From contig JAUMPM010000007.1 in the NCBI GenBank assembly GCA_031294825.1, forward strand, positions 1 to 49,766: a stretch of DNA of 49,766 nt, read 5' to 3'. Numbering within the stretch: position 1 is the first letter of the stretch; each line of letters begins with the position of its first letter. Both the position numbers and the translations under genes were made by a program. Positions 42,258-49,766 of the stretch are shown here, piece by piece. This DNA is from Collinsella sp. GTDB taxonomy: Bacteria; Actinomycetota; Coriobacteriia; Coriobacteriales; Coriobacteriaceae. The notes under the pieces are model-generated. The model was not told where the DNA came from. It worked only from the letters and a program-made list of their open reading frames with translations, and searched no databases.

Positions 42258-42998
42258 ATGGCTACCATCGCGATTATCGGTGCGCTCGAAAAAGAGATCA
42301 TGCAGATTAAGGAAGAGCTGAGCGACGTTTGCGAGGCACGGGAGGCAGGCTTGACCGTTGTGAGCGGTGAGCTCGACGGCCTGACAGTTGTCGCCACAAC
42401 GGCGGGCATGGGCACGGTGAACGCCGCTGCTGCAACACAGCACCTCATTAGCAAGTATGCTCCGCAGGCTGTTGTGTTTTCGGGCATTGCGGGCGGTTTG
42501 AACCCCAAGCTCCATATCGACGACGTGGTCATTGGCAAACGCCTACGCTATCTGGATACCGATACCGCGCTTATCGCCGAGTCCGCACCGGGGCTCGAGG
42601 AGTTTGTCTCGACGCCTGCGCTGGTCGATATTGCCGCCGACGTGCTTGCTGAGCGTGGGTTTGTTGACGCTTCGAAAAATGCAGTCGCTTCGAACGAGGG
42701 CACCAAGCAGTTCCTGGTCGGCACGATTGCCACGGGTAACCGCTTTGTGACGGGCGCCACCATGCGCAACGACGCTATCGAGGCGACGCATGCCGATTGT
42801 GTCGGCATGGAGGGCGCGGCAATTGCCCATGTCGCAACCAAAAATGGTGTCGATTGCCTGGTGCTGCGTGCTATCAGCGATAATTGTGACGAGGCATACG
42901 ATGCGATCTGCGACCGCGAGTTCGACCTGTTCGAGTATGCGCGTGCCGCAAGCGATATCACGCTCGATATCGTTCGACGCATTGCCGCTGCGCAATAG
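42258..42998 (+). CDS. mtnN: 5'-methylthioadenosine/S-adenosylhomocysteine nucleosidase
   Basis: A 246-residue nucleoside phosphorylase-fold enzyme that cleaves adenine from methylthioadenosine and S-adenosylhomocysteine. IAIIGALEKEI at the start, FSGIAGGLNP near 75, VGMEGAAIAHVA near 175 and RAISDNCDE with the catalytic Asp near 200 match the family. ATG 42258 is preceded by GGGGA. It is followed closely by engB, with which it may be cotranscribed. It recycles by-products of SAM-dependent reactions, including radical-SAM chemistry. Confidence 0.93.
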   Translation: MATIAIIGALEKEIMQIKEELSDVCEAREAGLTVVSGELDGLTVVATTAGMGTVNAAAATQHLISKYAPQAVVFSGIAGGLNPKLHIDDVVIGKRLRYLDTDTALIAESAPGLEEFVSTPALVDIAADVLAERGFVDASKNAVASNEGTKQFLVGTIATGNRFVTGATMRNDAIEATHADCVGMEGAAIAHVATKNGVDCLVLRAISDNCDEAYDAICDREFDLFEYARAASDITLDIVRRIAAAQ

Positions 42999-43035
42999 CG
43001 CGTTTTTTGCAAGATCCTACGACCAAGGAGTGTCC

Positions 43036-43626
43036 ATGGCCGATTCCATTAACTACCAGCTTGCCAAGTTCGTCGCCAGCTACGGCAAGGTTTCGCAGAT
43101 TCCCGAGTCCACCTGTCCCGAGGTGAGCTTTGTCGGTCGCTCCAACGTGGGCAAGTCGTCGATTATGAACAAGCTCTTTGGCCGCAAGAACCTGGTCAAG
43201 GTTTCCAGTACGCCGGGCAAGACGAGCAATATCAATTTCTTCGAGGCCGACGACGTGCATTTTGTGGACCTGCCGGGCTACGGTTTCGCCCGTCGTTCCA
43301 AGGCCGAGCGCGACCGCTGGGCCGAGCTCATCGGCGATTTCTTCGACTCCGAGCGCAGCTTTAACTTGGTTGTGTCACTAGTGGACATTCGCCATGACCC
43401 CAGTAAGCTCGACCATGACATGATCGACTACCTGCAGGGCAACGAGTTCAACTTTATCGTCTGCCTCACCAAGGCCGACAAGCTCAGCCGCACCCAACAG
43501 GCCCGCCAGGCAGCTGCCATCAAAAAGCAACTCAACGTCCCGGCCGAGAACGTGATCATCACAAGCTCCCAGACCGGCACCGGCATCGACGAACTCAAGC
43601 GCCGCATCGCCGAGGCCTGCCTCTAA
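43036..43626 (+). CDS. engB: Ribosome biogenesis GTPase EngB/YsxC
   Basis: A 196-residue GTPase for assembly of the large ribosomal subunit. G1 is GRSNVGKSS, G2 is in SSTPGKTSNINFF, G3 is DLPGYGFA and G4 is TKADKLS. Length is typical. ATG 43036 has AAGGAG 5 bases upstream. The open frame extends 82 codons upstream in a shadow of mtnN, which is not coding. It lies 37 bases after mtnN. Confidence 0.95.
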   Translation: MADSINYQLAKFVASYGKVSQIPESTCPEVSFVGRSNVGKSSIMNKLFGRKNLVKVSSTPGKTSNINFFEADDVHFVDLPGYGFARRSKAERDRWAELIGDFFDSERSFNLVVSLVDIRHDPSKLDHDMIDYLQGNEFNFIVCLTKADKLSRTQQARQAAAIKKQLNVPAENVIITSSQTGTGIDELKRRIAEACL

Positions 43627-43732
43627 TAAGTGCCCCGCACCAGCAAGAGCCCTTACCAATAAAAAGCAACTATCAGCCCGGCGACTTTCCAGAGCGTAGG
43701 TCCCTGTAGCCGCCGCCAGCGAAGTTAACGTA

Positions 43733-43857
43733 GGGGAGGCCGGCGGCCTTGCCCCCAAATCTTTCCGCAGGACGGCAGGACCCCCGCCGCACGAAGTGCG
43801 CAGCGGGGGTCCTGTCATGTCCGAGGACGATTTGGGGGCAAAGCCCCTGGCCTCCCC
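43733..43857 (-). repeat. Structured intergenic element, family B copy 3
   Basis: Read on the minus strand. Outer arms pair GGGGAGGCC (43733-43741) with 43849-43857 and TTGCCCCCAAATC (43749-43761) with 43829-43841. The central arm 43776-43787 pairs with 43803-43814 and is capped by CGCACGAAGTGCG. Conserved blocks are CATGTCCGAGGAC (43816-43828) and TTTCCGCAGGAC (43762-43773). A further pairing CCTGTAG...CTACAGG reaches the thrB stop. Confidence 0.88.
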
Positions 43858-43878
43858 GGCGGGTATACGGGACGGCGA

Positions 43879-44760
43879 CTACAGGTATTCGATCTGGGCG
43901 CCTTCCGTGTCGCACGTCAGAATGTGCGTGTCGCACTTGGGGAACTGCTCACGCAGCTTGACCTGCAGGAACTTTGCCACGATGGTATCGTCGGTCACAG
44001 CCATGAGGGTCGAGCCCGAACCGCTGATCCAGATGGTCTTGGCACCGCCGTTAAGGCAGGTGTCGCGCACGGCGTTGTAGTCGGGGATGAGGCGGCGGCG
44101 ATAGGGCTCCTGGATGCGGTCGTCGTTGGCGGCGGCAATCAGGTCCAGGTCACCAGCCTCCAAGCCGCGCGTCATGCCGGCGATGCGGCCCATCTGCCAC
44201 ACGGCGGTGGAGAGTGGAATCTCCTGCGGCACAACCTTGCGCGCCTCGCTCGTATGCACCTCGTAGGGTGGAATCACAGTAATAAAACGAAGCTTGTCGC
44301 TTACCTCGTAGCGCAGACACTGGGGGAGCGAATCGGTCGGCGTAAAGGAGCAGACGGCGCCGCCCAGGATAGCGGGGGCGACGTTATCGGGATGGCCCTC
44401 GACCTCGGTGGCGATGCGGACGAGCTCGGCGCGGTCGACGGTGTGGCCTGTCAGCGCGGCGGCAGCCATAATGCCAGCGACGACGCAGGTGGAGCTGGAA
44501 CCCAGGCCGCGGGCGACGGGCACATCGGTCTGAATGTCGATGGCGACGGGGAAGGCCGGCTCGCCCCATGCGGCCAGTGCATCGACAAAGCTCACGTAGA
44601 CCAGGTTGTTCTCGTTTTGGAATTCCTCGGGGCATCCGGTGATGGTGAGCTTATCGGAGCGCTCGAAGGTGAAGTGCGAGTAGAGGCTGACGGCCATGCC
44701 GAGGGTGTCGTAGCCGATGCCTAGGTTTGCGCTTGTTGCTGGGACGGTGATCTTGATCAT
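43879..44760 (-). CDS. thrB: Homoserine kinase
   Basis: A 293-residue GHMP kinase that phosphorylates homoserine for threonine synthesis. VPATSANLGIGYDTLGMAV is the N-terminal motif, VARGLGSSSTCVVAG the phosphate-binding loop (about residues 84-98), and ISGSGSTLMAV the third motif. ATG 44760 has GGAGGA upstream. It lies after thrC on the same strand, separated by a 203-base spacer with a large palindrome. Its stop codon is at the border of element B3. Confidence 0.94.
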   Translation of the reverse strand: MIKITVPATSANLGIGYDTLGMAVSLYSHFTFERSDKLTITGCPEEFQNENNLVYVSFVDALAAWGEPAFPVAIDIQTDVPVARGLGSSSTCVVAGIMAAAALTGHTVDRAELVRIATEVEGHPDNVAPAILGGAVCSFTPTDSLPQCLRYEVSDKLRFITVIPPYEVHTSEARKVVPQEIPLSTAVWQMGRIAGMTRGLEAGDLDLIAAANDDRIQEPYRRRLIPDYNAVRDTCLNGGAKTIWISGSGSTLMAVTDDTIVAKFLQVKLREQFPKCDTHILTCDTEGAQIEYL

Positions 44761-44773
44761 GTGGGTCCTCCTG

Positions 44774-44885
44774 GCGTGCCTGGCTGTTTAGTTCGCTGCT
44801 CGGGCAGTCCTGCGCAAGACGGAAAGCACATTAAGTGCTTTCCTTTGCGTGCGGAACTCGCGACGAACTAAACAGCCAGGCACGC
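44774..44885. repeat. Large nested palindrome (family C) between thrC and thrB
   Basis: 22-bp perfect outer arms: GCGTGCCTGGCTGTTTAGTTCG type at 44774-44795 and its complement at 44864-44885. The central hairpin is GGAAAGCAC/GTGCTTTCC (44821-44829 with 44835-44843), extended by CGCAA/TTGCG. Layout resembles family B, but the single-stranded blocks differ. Confidence 0.82.
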
Positions 44886-44931
44886 TGTGCACGTTCGTCA
44901 TCATCCCGGGGGTTATCTGATGGAAGAAGGT

Positions 44932-44951
44932 GCGCCGGCTTTCGCCGGCGC
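44932..44951 (-). terminator. Hairpin after thrC
   Basis: GCGCCGGC/GCCGGCGC, an 8-bp stem with loop TTTC, 12 bases after the thrC stop on the minus strand. No long T-run is present, so partial termination is possible before thrB. Confidence 0.6.
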
Positions 44952-44963
44952 TTAATAAGGGGT

Positions 44964-46481
44964 TTAGTTGGTTGCTATCTTTTTTGCAGCCTGCTCTACG
45001 TAGCTTGCCATCTCATCGACGTCGCAGACGTCTTCGAAGCGGACGGGTTTGGATTCGAGTTCGGCGAGCTGGGTCGGGGCGACCGTGTTGGTGGCCTGCT
45101 CGAGCACGCGCATAGCCTCAAAGTCGTCCTCGGGAACGTTAAGCCCCAGAGCTTCGCAGCAGGCGCGCGGGAACTTGTAGGGGCTGGCGGTCGAAAGCAG
45201 CACGCGGGCCTTGGCGCCCACGGCGGGGGCGACCTGCTCAAAGACGTGATAACCGCAAGCGGTGTGCGGGTCGATCACGTAGCCGTTCGCATCCCAGCAA
45301 CTCTTGATGGCGGCGCGGACCTCGTCCTCGCTGGCCCAGCCGCAGCCAAACACGCTCTGAATCTTGGCCAGCAGCTCGGCGGGCACCTCGTAGCGACCCG
45401 CCTGTGCCAGCTGCTCCATAAGGCCGGCAACGAGCTCGCAGTCGCCGTCGGACAGGAAGTAGAGCATGCGCTCTAGGTTGGAGCTAATAAGGATGTCCAT
45501 CGACGGCGAGATGGTCGTGAAGAACGGGCGGTTGCGGTCGTAGACGCCGGTGGTCAGGAAGTCGGCAAGCACGTTGTTCTTGTCGCTCGCCACGACGAGC
45601 TTGGCGACGGGCAGACCCATGCGCTTGGCATAGTAGCCGGCCAGGATATCGCCAAAGTTGCCGGTCGGTACGCAGAACTCCACAGCGTCGCCGGCCTCGA
45701 TAGCGCCGGCGCGCAACAGCTGCGCATAGGCGGCAAAGTAGTAGACGACCTGCGGTACCAGGCGGCCGACGTTGATGGAGTTGGCGCTCGAAAGCACCGT
45801 GCCGGCAGCCTCCAGACGCTCGGCAAGCTCCTTATCGGCAAAGATGCGCTTGACGGCGCTCTGGGCGTCGTCAAAGTTGCCGCGGATGCCGCAGACGGCG
45901 ACGTTATCGCCCTCCTGCGTGGACATCTGCAGATTCTGCACGCGGCTGACTTTGCCCTCGGGATAAAAGACGGTGATGCCCGTGCCCGGCGCGTCGGCAA
46001 AACCGGCGAGTGCGGCCTTGCCGGTGTCGCCCGACGTGGCGGTGACGATCATGATGCGCTCGGCGCCGCCGTCCTTGGCGGAAGTGCGGGCCATCAGACG
46101 GGGGAGCATCTGCAGGGCGACGTCCTTGAAGGCGCTTGTGGGGCCGCCAAAGAGCTCCATCACATAGGTCTGAGGGGCGTCGGCGCCCGGCGCGGCGTCG
46201 AGTTTGACGAGCGGCGTGACCTCTTCACTCGCAAACGTGCCGCGGTATGCCTCGTCGACACACGCCGAAATTTCTTCGGCCGTGTAATCATTCAGTAACA
46301 TTCCCAACACATCTTGAGCGATTTCAAAGTACGATTTATCTGCAAGCGAGCTGATATCGACCTGCTGGGTGCCGAGCTCGTCCGAGACAAACAAACCCCC
46401 GTCGGGAGCGATGCCGGTGCGGATTGCCACCTTACTTGAGCACGATAAAGTGCGTCCTCGTGTACTATGATAAGTTCCCAT
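44964..46481 (-). CDS. thrC: Threonine synthase
   Basis: A 505-residue PLP enzyme that converts phosphohomoserine to threonine. The N-terminal YHSTRG and GGLFV segments, the PLP-lysine region FGGPTSAFKDVALQ (about residue 110) and TATSGDTGKAAL are typical of the long (class II-like) form. ATG 46481 has GAGGAGCAG upstream; the open frame extends 15 codons more without support. It is divergent from lysC across 103 bases, which must hold both promoters. thrB follows. Confidence 0.93.
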   Translation of the reverse strand: MGTYHSTRGRTLSCSSKVAIRTGIAPDGGLFVSDELGTQQVDISSLADKSYFEIAQDVLGMLLNDYTAEEISACVDEAYRGTFASEEVTPLVKLDAAPGADAPQTYVMELFGGPTSAFKDVALQMLPRLMARTSAKDGGAERIMIVTATSGDTGKAALAGFADAPGTGITVFYPEGKVSRVQNLQMSTQEGDNVAVCGIRGNFDDAQSAVKRIFADKELAERLEAAGTVLSSANSINVGRLVPQVVYYFAAYAQLLRAGAIEAGDAVEFCVPTGNFGDILAGYYAKRMGLPVAKLVVASDKNNVLADFLTTGVYDRNRPFFTTISPSMDILISSNLERMLYFLSDGDCELVAGLMEQLAQAGRYEVPAELLAKIQSVFGCGWASEDEVRAAIKSCWDANGYVIDPHTACGYHVFEQVAPAVGAKARVLLSTASPYKFPRACCEALGLNVPEDDFEAMRVLEQATNTVAPTQLAELESKPVRFEDVCDVDEMASYVEQAAKKIATN

Positions 46482-46584
46482 ATAACACTGCTCCTCGGAT
46501 GCCTTGGTCCCAATCGGTGAAACCATGGTATCAGAGCGCGCAAAACAGGTTTGCAGAGGCTTTTAGAAAGGTAACCTCAAGCCC

Positions 46585-47973
46585 ATGATTAAGATTGCCA
46601 AGTTTGGCGGCTCGTCGGTCGCCGACGCCGAACACTTTAAGAAGATCAAGGCCATCGTCGACGCCGACCCTGCCCGCCGTTTTGTGGTGGTTTCCGCCTG
46701 CGGCCGCCGCTTTAAGGGCGACACCAAGGTGACCGACCTGCTCTACCTGGTTAACGCGCACGTCAAGTACCACGTGTCGTGCGAGGAGCTGCTCGAGGAC
46801 ATTGGCCAGCGCTATTTTGATATCGCTGACGAGCTGGAGCTCACCTATCCCATCCGCGAGGAGTTCGCGGCCTTTGCCGAGCGCGCCCGCTCGGGCGGCT
46901 ACTCCACCGAGGAGCTCGTGAGCCGCGGCGAGTACTTCACCGCTCGCCTAATGGCCGAGTACCTGGGCCTGCCGTTCCTGGACGCCGCGACGGTTGTGGC
47001 GTTCCATCATGACGGTACGCTCAGCATGAACCGCACCTCCGAGCTGGTGCAGGAGTACGGCCAGCAGGGCGGCTTTGTTATGCCTGGCTTCTACGGCGCG
47101 ACGCGTGAGGGCCAGATCAAGCTGCTCGACCGTGGTGGCGGCGATATCTCGGGCTCGATCCTGGCCAAGTGCCTGGGCGCCGACCTGTACGAGAACTGGA
47201 CCGACGTCTCGGGCTTCTATTCTGCCGATCCGCGTATTGTTCCCGAGGCTCAGCCCATCGCCCGCGTTACCTACGAGGAGCTGCGCGAGCTTTCGTACAT
47301 GGGTGCGAGCGTCCTGCACGAGGAGGCTGTGTTCCCCGTGCGCGAGGCGGGTATTCCGCTGGTCATCAAGAACACCAATGCGCCGCAGGACCCCGGCACC
47401 ATCATTAGCGAGACGGCTGACGAGGGCGAGGCAGAGCCCATCATTACCGGCGTGACCGGCAAGCGCGGTTTTGTCGCCATCAACGTCGCCCGCGACCGCA
47501 CCAAGCCCCGCGTTGGCTTTATGCGTCGTGCGCTTTCGGTCTTCGAGCGCTATGACGTTTCCGTCGAGCACATGCCCACCGGTGTCGACCGCTTTGGCGC
47601 CGTGGTGCAGGAGAAGGATGTGCACGACTCGCTGTACTCGCTCGTGGGCGACATTCAGCAGGAGGTCGAGCCGCTCGAGATCGAGGTTGTCGAGGGCTTG
47701 GCGCTCATCGCGACCGTCGGCCGTAACCTGCGCGGCCGCGCAGGTATCTCGGGCCATCTGTTTGGCATGCTTGGCCAGGCCGGCGTGAGCGTGCGCATGA
47801 TTTCGCAGAGCTGCGACGAAATCAACATCATCATCGGCGTGGAAGAGAAGGACTTCGACCTGGCGATTCGGACCATTTACCGCGCCTTCTCCGACGAGAA
47901 CGGCATTGTGAAGGTCTCCGACCTGGAGGCTTCCGCGCCGGTCGATCCCGCTCTGGCTGCGCTCCACAAGTAG
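46585..47973 (+). CDS. lysC: Aspartate kinase
   Basis: A 462-residue aspartate kinase, the first step to threonine, lysine and methionine. IAKFGGSSVADAEHF starts the kinase domain, GGGDISGSI and the ENWTDVSGFYSADPR segment follow, and two ACT domains occupy about residues 300-450. The feedback effector cannot be told by eye. ATG 46585 follows AGAAAGG at a longish spacing. It is divergent from thrC, and asd follows after 174 bases with a terminator-like hairpin. Confidence 0.94.
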   Translation: MIKIAKFGGSSVADAEHFKKIKAIVDADPARRFVVVSACGRRFKGDTKVTDLLYLVNAHVKYHVSCEELLEDIGQRYFDIADELELTYPIREEFAAFAERARSGGYSTEELVSRGEYFTARLMAEYLGLPFLDAATVVAFHHDGTLSMNRTSELVQEYGQQGGFVMPGFYGATREGQIKLLDRGGGDISGSILAKCLGADLYENWTDVSGFYSADPRIVPEAQPIARVTYEELRELSYMGASVLHEEAVFPVREAGIPLVIKNTNAPQDPGTIISETADEGEAEPIITGVTGKRGFVAINVARDRTKPRVGFMRRALSVFERYDVSVEHMPTGVDRFGAVVQEKDVHDSLYSLVGDIQQEVEPLEIEVVEGLALIATVGRNLRGRAGISGHLFGMLGQAGVSVRMISQSCDEINIIIGVEEKDFDLAIRTIYRAFSDENGIVKVSDLEASAPVDPALAALHK

Positions 47974-47985
47974 CTGCTATCTCGC

Positions 47986-48015
47986 TAGATTTTTGGGACT
48001 CGCCTCAAAAATCTA
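47986..48015 (+). terminator. Hairpin TAGATTTTTG/CAAAAATCTA after lysC
   Basis: A perfect 10-bp stem 13 bases after the lysC stop, loop of 10 bases. It is not followed by a T-run. A second stem lies at 48048-48072. Confidence 0.5.
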
Positions 48016-48047
48016 TGGCGGGGCGTTTCGTTTCGGTTTCGTTTCGA

Positions 48048-48072
48048 CGGGGCGGGTTTCGTGCCTGCCCCG
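48048..48072 (+). terminator. Terminator-like hairpin upstream of asd
   Basis: CGGGGCGGG pairs with CCTGCCCCG (one G-T pair), followed by TTCTTGT. It separates lysC from asd. Confidence 0.6.
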
Positions 48073-48147
48073 TTCTTGTATACACTGGCAACAATAATCG
48101 GCCTGCTCGGCGTGCGGGCAAAAGCCACAACCTTTAAAGGGGGAAGC

Positions 48148-49173
48148 ATGAAACAGTACACGGTTGCTATTTTGGGCGCGACGGGAGCCGTGGGCACCCA
48201 GATGCTTGAGTGCCTCAACGAGCAGGAGTTTCCGGTCGACAAGCTCAAACTGTTGGCAAGTGCACGCTCCGCGGGCAAGACTGTTGAGTTCCGCGGCGAG
48301 CAGATCGTGATCGAAGAGGCTTGCCCCGAGGCCTTTGAGGGCTGTGATATTGTACTCGGAGCCGCCGGCGACGATATCGCCAAGGAGCTGCTGCCCGAGG
48401 CCGTCAAGCGCGGCGCCGTCGTGGTCGACAACAGCCATGCCTTCCGCATGGATCCCGAGGTGCCGCTGGTTGTGCCCGAGATTAATGCCGACGATATCAA
48501 GTGGCATCACGGCCTTATCGCCAACCCCAACTGCGCGACCATCATCGGCCTGGTTCCCACGTGGCCGCTGCACCAGCTTGCTGGCGTGAAGCGCATGATC
48601 GTCTCGACGTATCAGGCGGCTTCGGGCGCTGGCGCTCCCGGTATGGCCGAGCTCGAGGCTCAGCTGGCCGCCCTGGGCCGCGGCGAGGAGATTCCCGAGC
48701 CGCGTGCATTTGCCGCCCAGCTGGCGAGTAACCTGATTCCGCAGATTGGCGGCGTCAAGGAGGAGGGCTTTACCTCCGAGGAGATGAAGCTACAAAACGA
48801 GGGCCGCAAGATTATGCATCTGCCCGAGCTGCGCGTGAACTGCACCTGCGTGCGCGTGCCCGTGCTGCGTTCGCACTCCGAGAGCATCACGCTCGAGTTC
48901 GAGCGTGACATTACGGTTGACGAGGCCCGTGTTGCGCTGGCTGCCGCTCCGGGCGTGAAGCTGGTTGACGACATGAGCGCCGAGGATGCGCACGACCGTT
49001 TCCCCATGCCGATGGACACCTCCGACCAGGACCTGATTTGGGTCGGTCGTGTGCGCCGCGACATCTCGAACCCCGAGGCTGCGCGCGGCATCACTTTCTG
49101 GTGCTGCGGTGACCAAATCCGTAAGGGCGCGGCAACCAACGCCGTCCAGATCGCTAAGCTGCTCTGCGAATAG
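48148..49173 (+). CDS. asd: Aspartate-semialdehyde dehydrogenase
   Basis: A 341-residue enzyme that reduces aspartyl phosphate to the semialdehyde. ILGATGAVGTQML is the nucleotide-binding loop, PNCATIIGL carries the active-site cysteine (about residue 130), and YQAASGAGAPGM follows. The C-terminal SITLEFERDI and ISNPEAARGITFWCCGDQIRKGAA are typical. The ATG at 48148 has an AAAGGGGGAAGC site; 29 codons of open frame upstream lie in the terminator region. It is in the aspartate-family cluster with lysC, thrC and thrB. Confidence 0.94.
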   Translation: MKQYTVAILGATGAVGTQMLECLNEQEFPVDKLKLLASARSAGKTVEFRGEQIVIEEACPEAFEGCDIVLGAAGDDIAKELLPEAVKRGAVVVDNSHAFRMDPEVPLVVPEINADDIKWHHGLIANPNCATIIGLVPTWPLHQLAGVKRMIVSTYQAASGAGAPGMAELEAQLAALGRGEEIPEPRAFAAQLASNLIPQIGGVKEEGFTSEEMKLQNEGRKIMHLPELRVNCTCVRVPVLRSHSESITLEFERDITVDEARVALAAAPGVKLVDDMSAEDAHDRFPMPMDTSDQDLIWVGRVRRDISNPEAARGITFWCCGDQIRKGAATNAVQIAKLLCE

Positions 49174-49237
49174 TGTGACCTGTCCGGCGGGGGCCGGGCT
49201 TAGTTTTCAGAACACTCCGCAGACCAGTGTGGCGCTC

Positions 49238-49741
49238 CTATTTGGCAAGGTGTTTTTTAGAATCCATTTTGCGCTCGGCCTCGAAGGCCTGCCTGTCCCA
49301 ATCGAGCGGAAGTCCGGCCTCGACCCATGCCTCGTAGGCCCTCCTTATGGGCTTGAGCTCCCTTTGGCCCCTCTCCAGCATCGAGATGTACTTCTCGCTG
49401 GTTCCCAGTATGGACGCCGCCCTCACCTGGCTGACCCTCGCCGCGCGCCTGGCCGCCACGAGCCCCGAGGCGTCCTCGGGCCTCCTGACCTCGTGCGGGC
49501 GCATCAGTGCCCGGTACGCCTCCCTGGCCACGTAGCGCTTGAGGCACCTCATGACCTCCCTGTCGCTCTTCCCCCGCGCCCTGGCCCTCTCGGCGTACTC
49601 GGCGGTCTCGGGGTCGCGCATGACCCTCTGCCTCGCGATCTCGTGCAGCGCGCTGTTCGCCTGCCGGTCGCCGCCCCTGTTGAGCCTGTGCCTCACGGTC
49701 TTGCCGCTCGAGGCGGGGATGGGGCGGGCGCCGCATATCGC
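49238..49741 (-). CDS. IS110-family transposase, C-terminal part, truncated by contig end
   Basis: 167 codons of the C-terminal end. PIPASSGKTVRHRLNRGGDRQAN and the GKSDREVMRCLKRYVAREAYRAL segment are the Transposase_20 domain of IS110 enzymes. After it comes an extra helix-turn-helix of the XRE kind: LVAARRAARVSQVRAASILGTSEKYISMLERGQRE. The reading frame continues into adapter as MYKRQ, which is artificial. The N-terminal DEDD domain and any bridge-RNA region lie outside. Codon use (AGG, CTC, GCC-rich) differs from the neighbouring asd gene, as expected for a mobile gene. Confidence 0.88.
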   Translation of the reverse strand, partial: AICGARPIPASSGKTVRHRLNRGGDRQANSALHEIARQRVMRDPETAEYAERARARGKSDREVMRCLKRYVAREAYRALMRPHEVRRPEDASGLVAARRAARVSQVRAASILGTSEKYISMLERGQRELKPIRRAYEAWVEAGLPLDWDRQAFEAERKMDSKKHLAK

Positions 49742-49766
49742 CTGTCTCTTATACACATCTCCGAGC
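49742..49766 (-). other. Nextera adapter remnant (artificial)
   Basis: 49742-49760 is the reverse complement of the Tn5 mosaic end, followed by CCGAGC of the read-2 tail. It is library sequence, not genome. Confidence 0.97.

Overview
The window looks like chromosomal DNA of a Coriobacteriia gut anaerobe, most like Collinsella. This is inferred from the high GC content, strong Shine-Dalgarno sites and the gene set: putrescine carbamoyltransferase pathway, tagatose-6-phosphate enzymes, pyruvate formate-lyase, flavodiiron protein, membrane-anchored LuxR regulator. I ran no database search. Both ends carry Nextera transposon adapter sequence (about 1-26 and 49742-49766), so the contig edges are artificial and the last gene is cut by adapter.

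Layout. 0.1-3.2 kb: lacA, lacB, an aldose-epimerase-like gene and lacC (galactose-6-phosphate to tagatose-1,6-bisphosphate). 3.4-4.7 kb: a lone AAA/DUF4143 ATPase flanked by direct repeats. 5.0-9.2 kb: Leloir genes galT and galK, divergent from a LacI-type regulator. 9.4-12.6 kb: flavodiiron protein, DeoR-type regulator, class II aldolase. Shared operator-like half-sites suggest that the DeoR protein controls both the aldolase and the lac genes, completing the tagatose pathway without LacD. 13.3-17.4 kb: a Nudix-Vsr fusion and a BceAB-like ABC pair. 17.8-23.2 kb: an agmatine catabolism locus (membrane LuxR regulator, putrescine carbamoyltransferase, antiporter, agmatine deiminase), then DAHP synthase. 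25-29.8 kb: a MarR-controlled heterodimeric ABC exporter. 30.3-32.7 kb: pyruvate formate-lyase encoded as two proteins, a 683-residue core and a separate 83-residue glycyl-radical subunit; the probable activase lies at 40 kb. 33-38.7 kb: sucrose locus (LacI regulator, GH32-like protein, EIIBC, sucrose-6-phosphate hydrolase). 38.9-43.6 kb: degV, pflA, a beta-lactamase-fold protein, mtnN, engB. 43.9-49.2 kb: aspartate-family genes thrB, thrC, lysC, asd. The right edge holds a truncated IS110-type transposase.

The most notable signals are the split pyruvate formate-lyase and several families of long, nested, structured intergenic elements. Family A has two copies and family B three. Within each family short sequence blocks are conserved while the paired stems differ but still pair, which is the pattern expected of a conserved structure. 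Other repeats include a 46-bp sequence present as an exact inverted pair around the agmatine locus and a 238-bp MITE-like element with 38-bp imperfect terminal inverted repeats. No tRNA, rRNA or CRISPR array was recognised.
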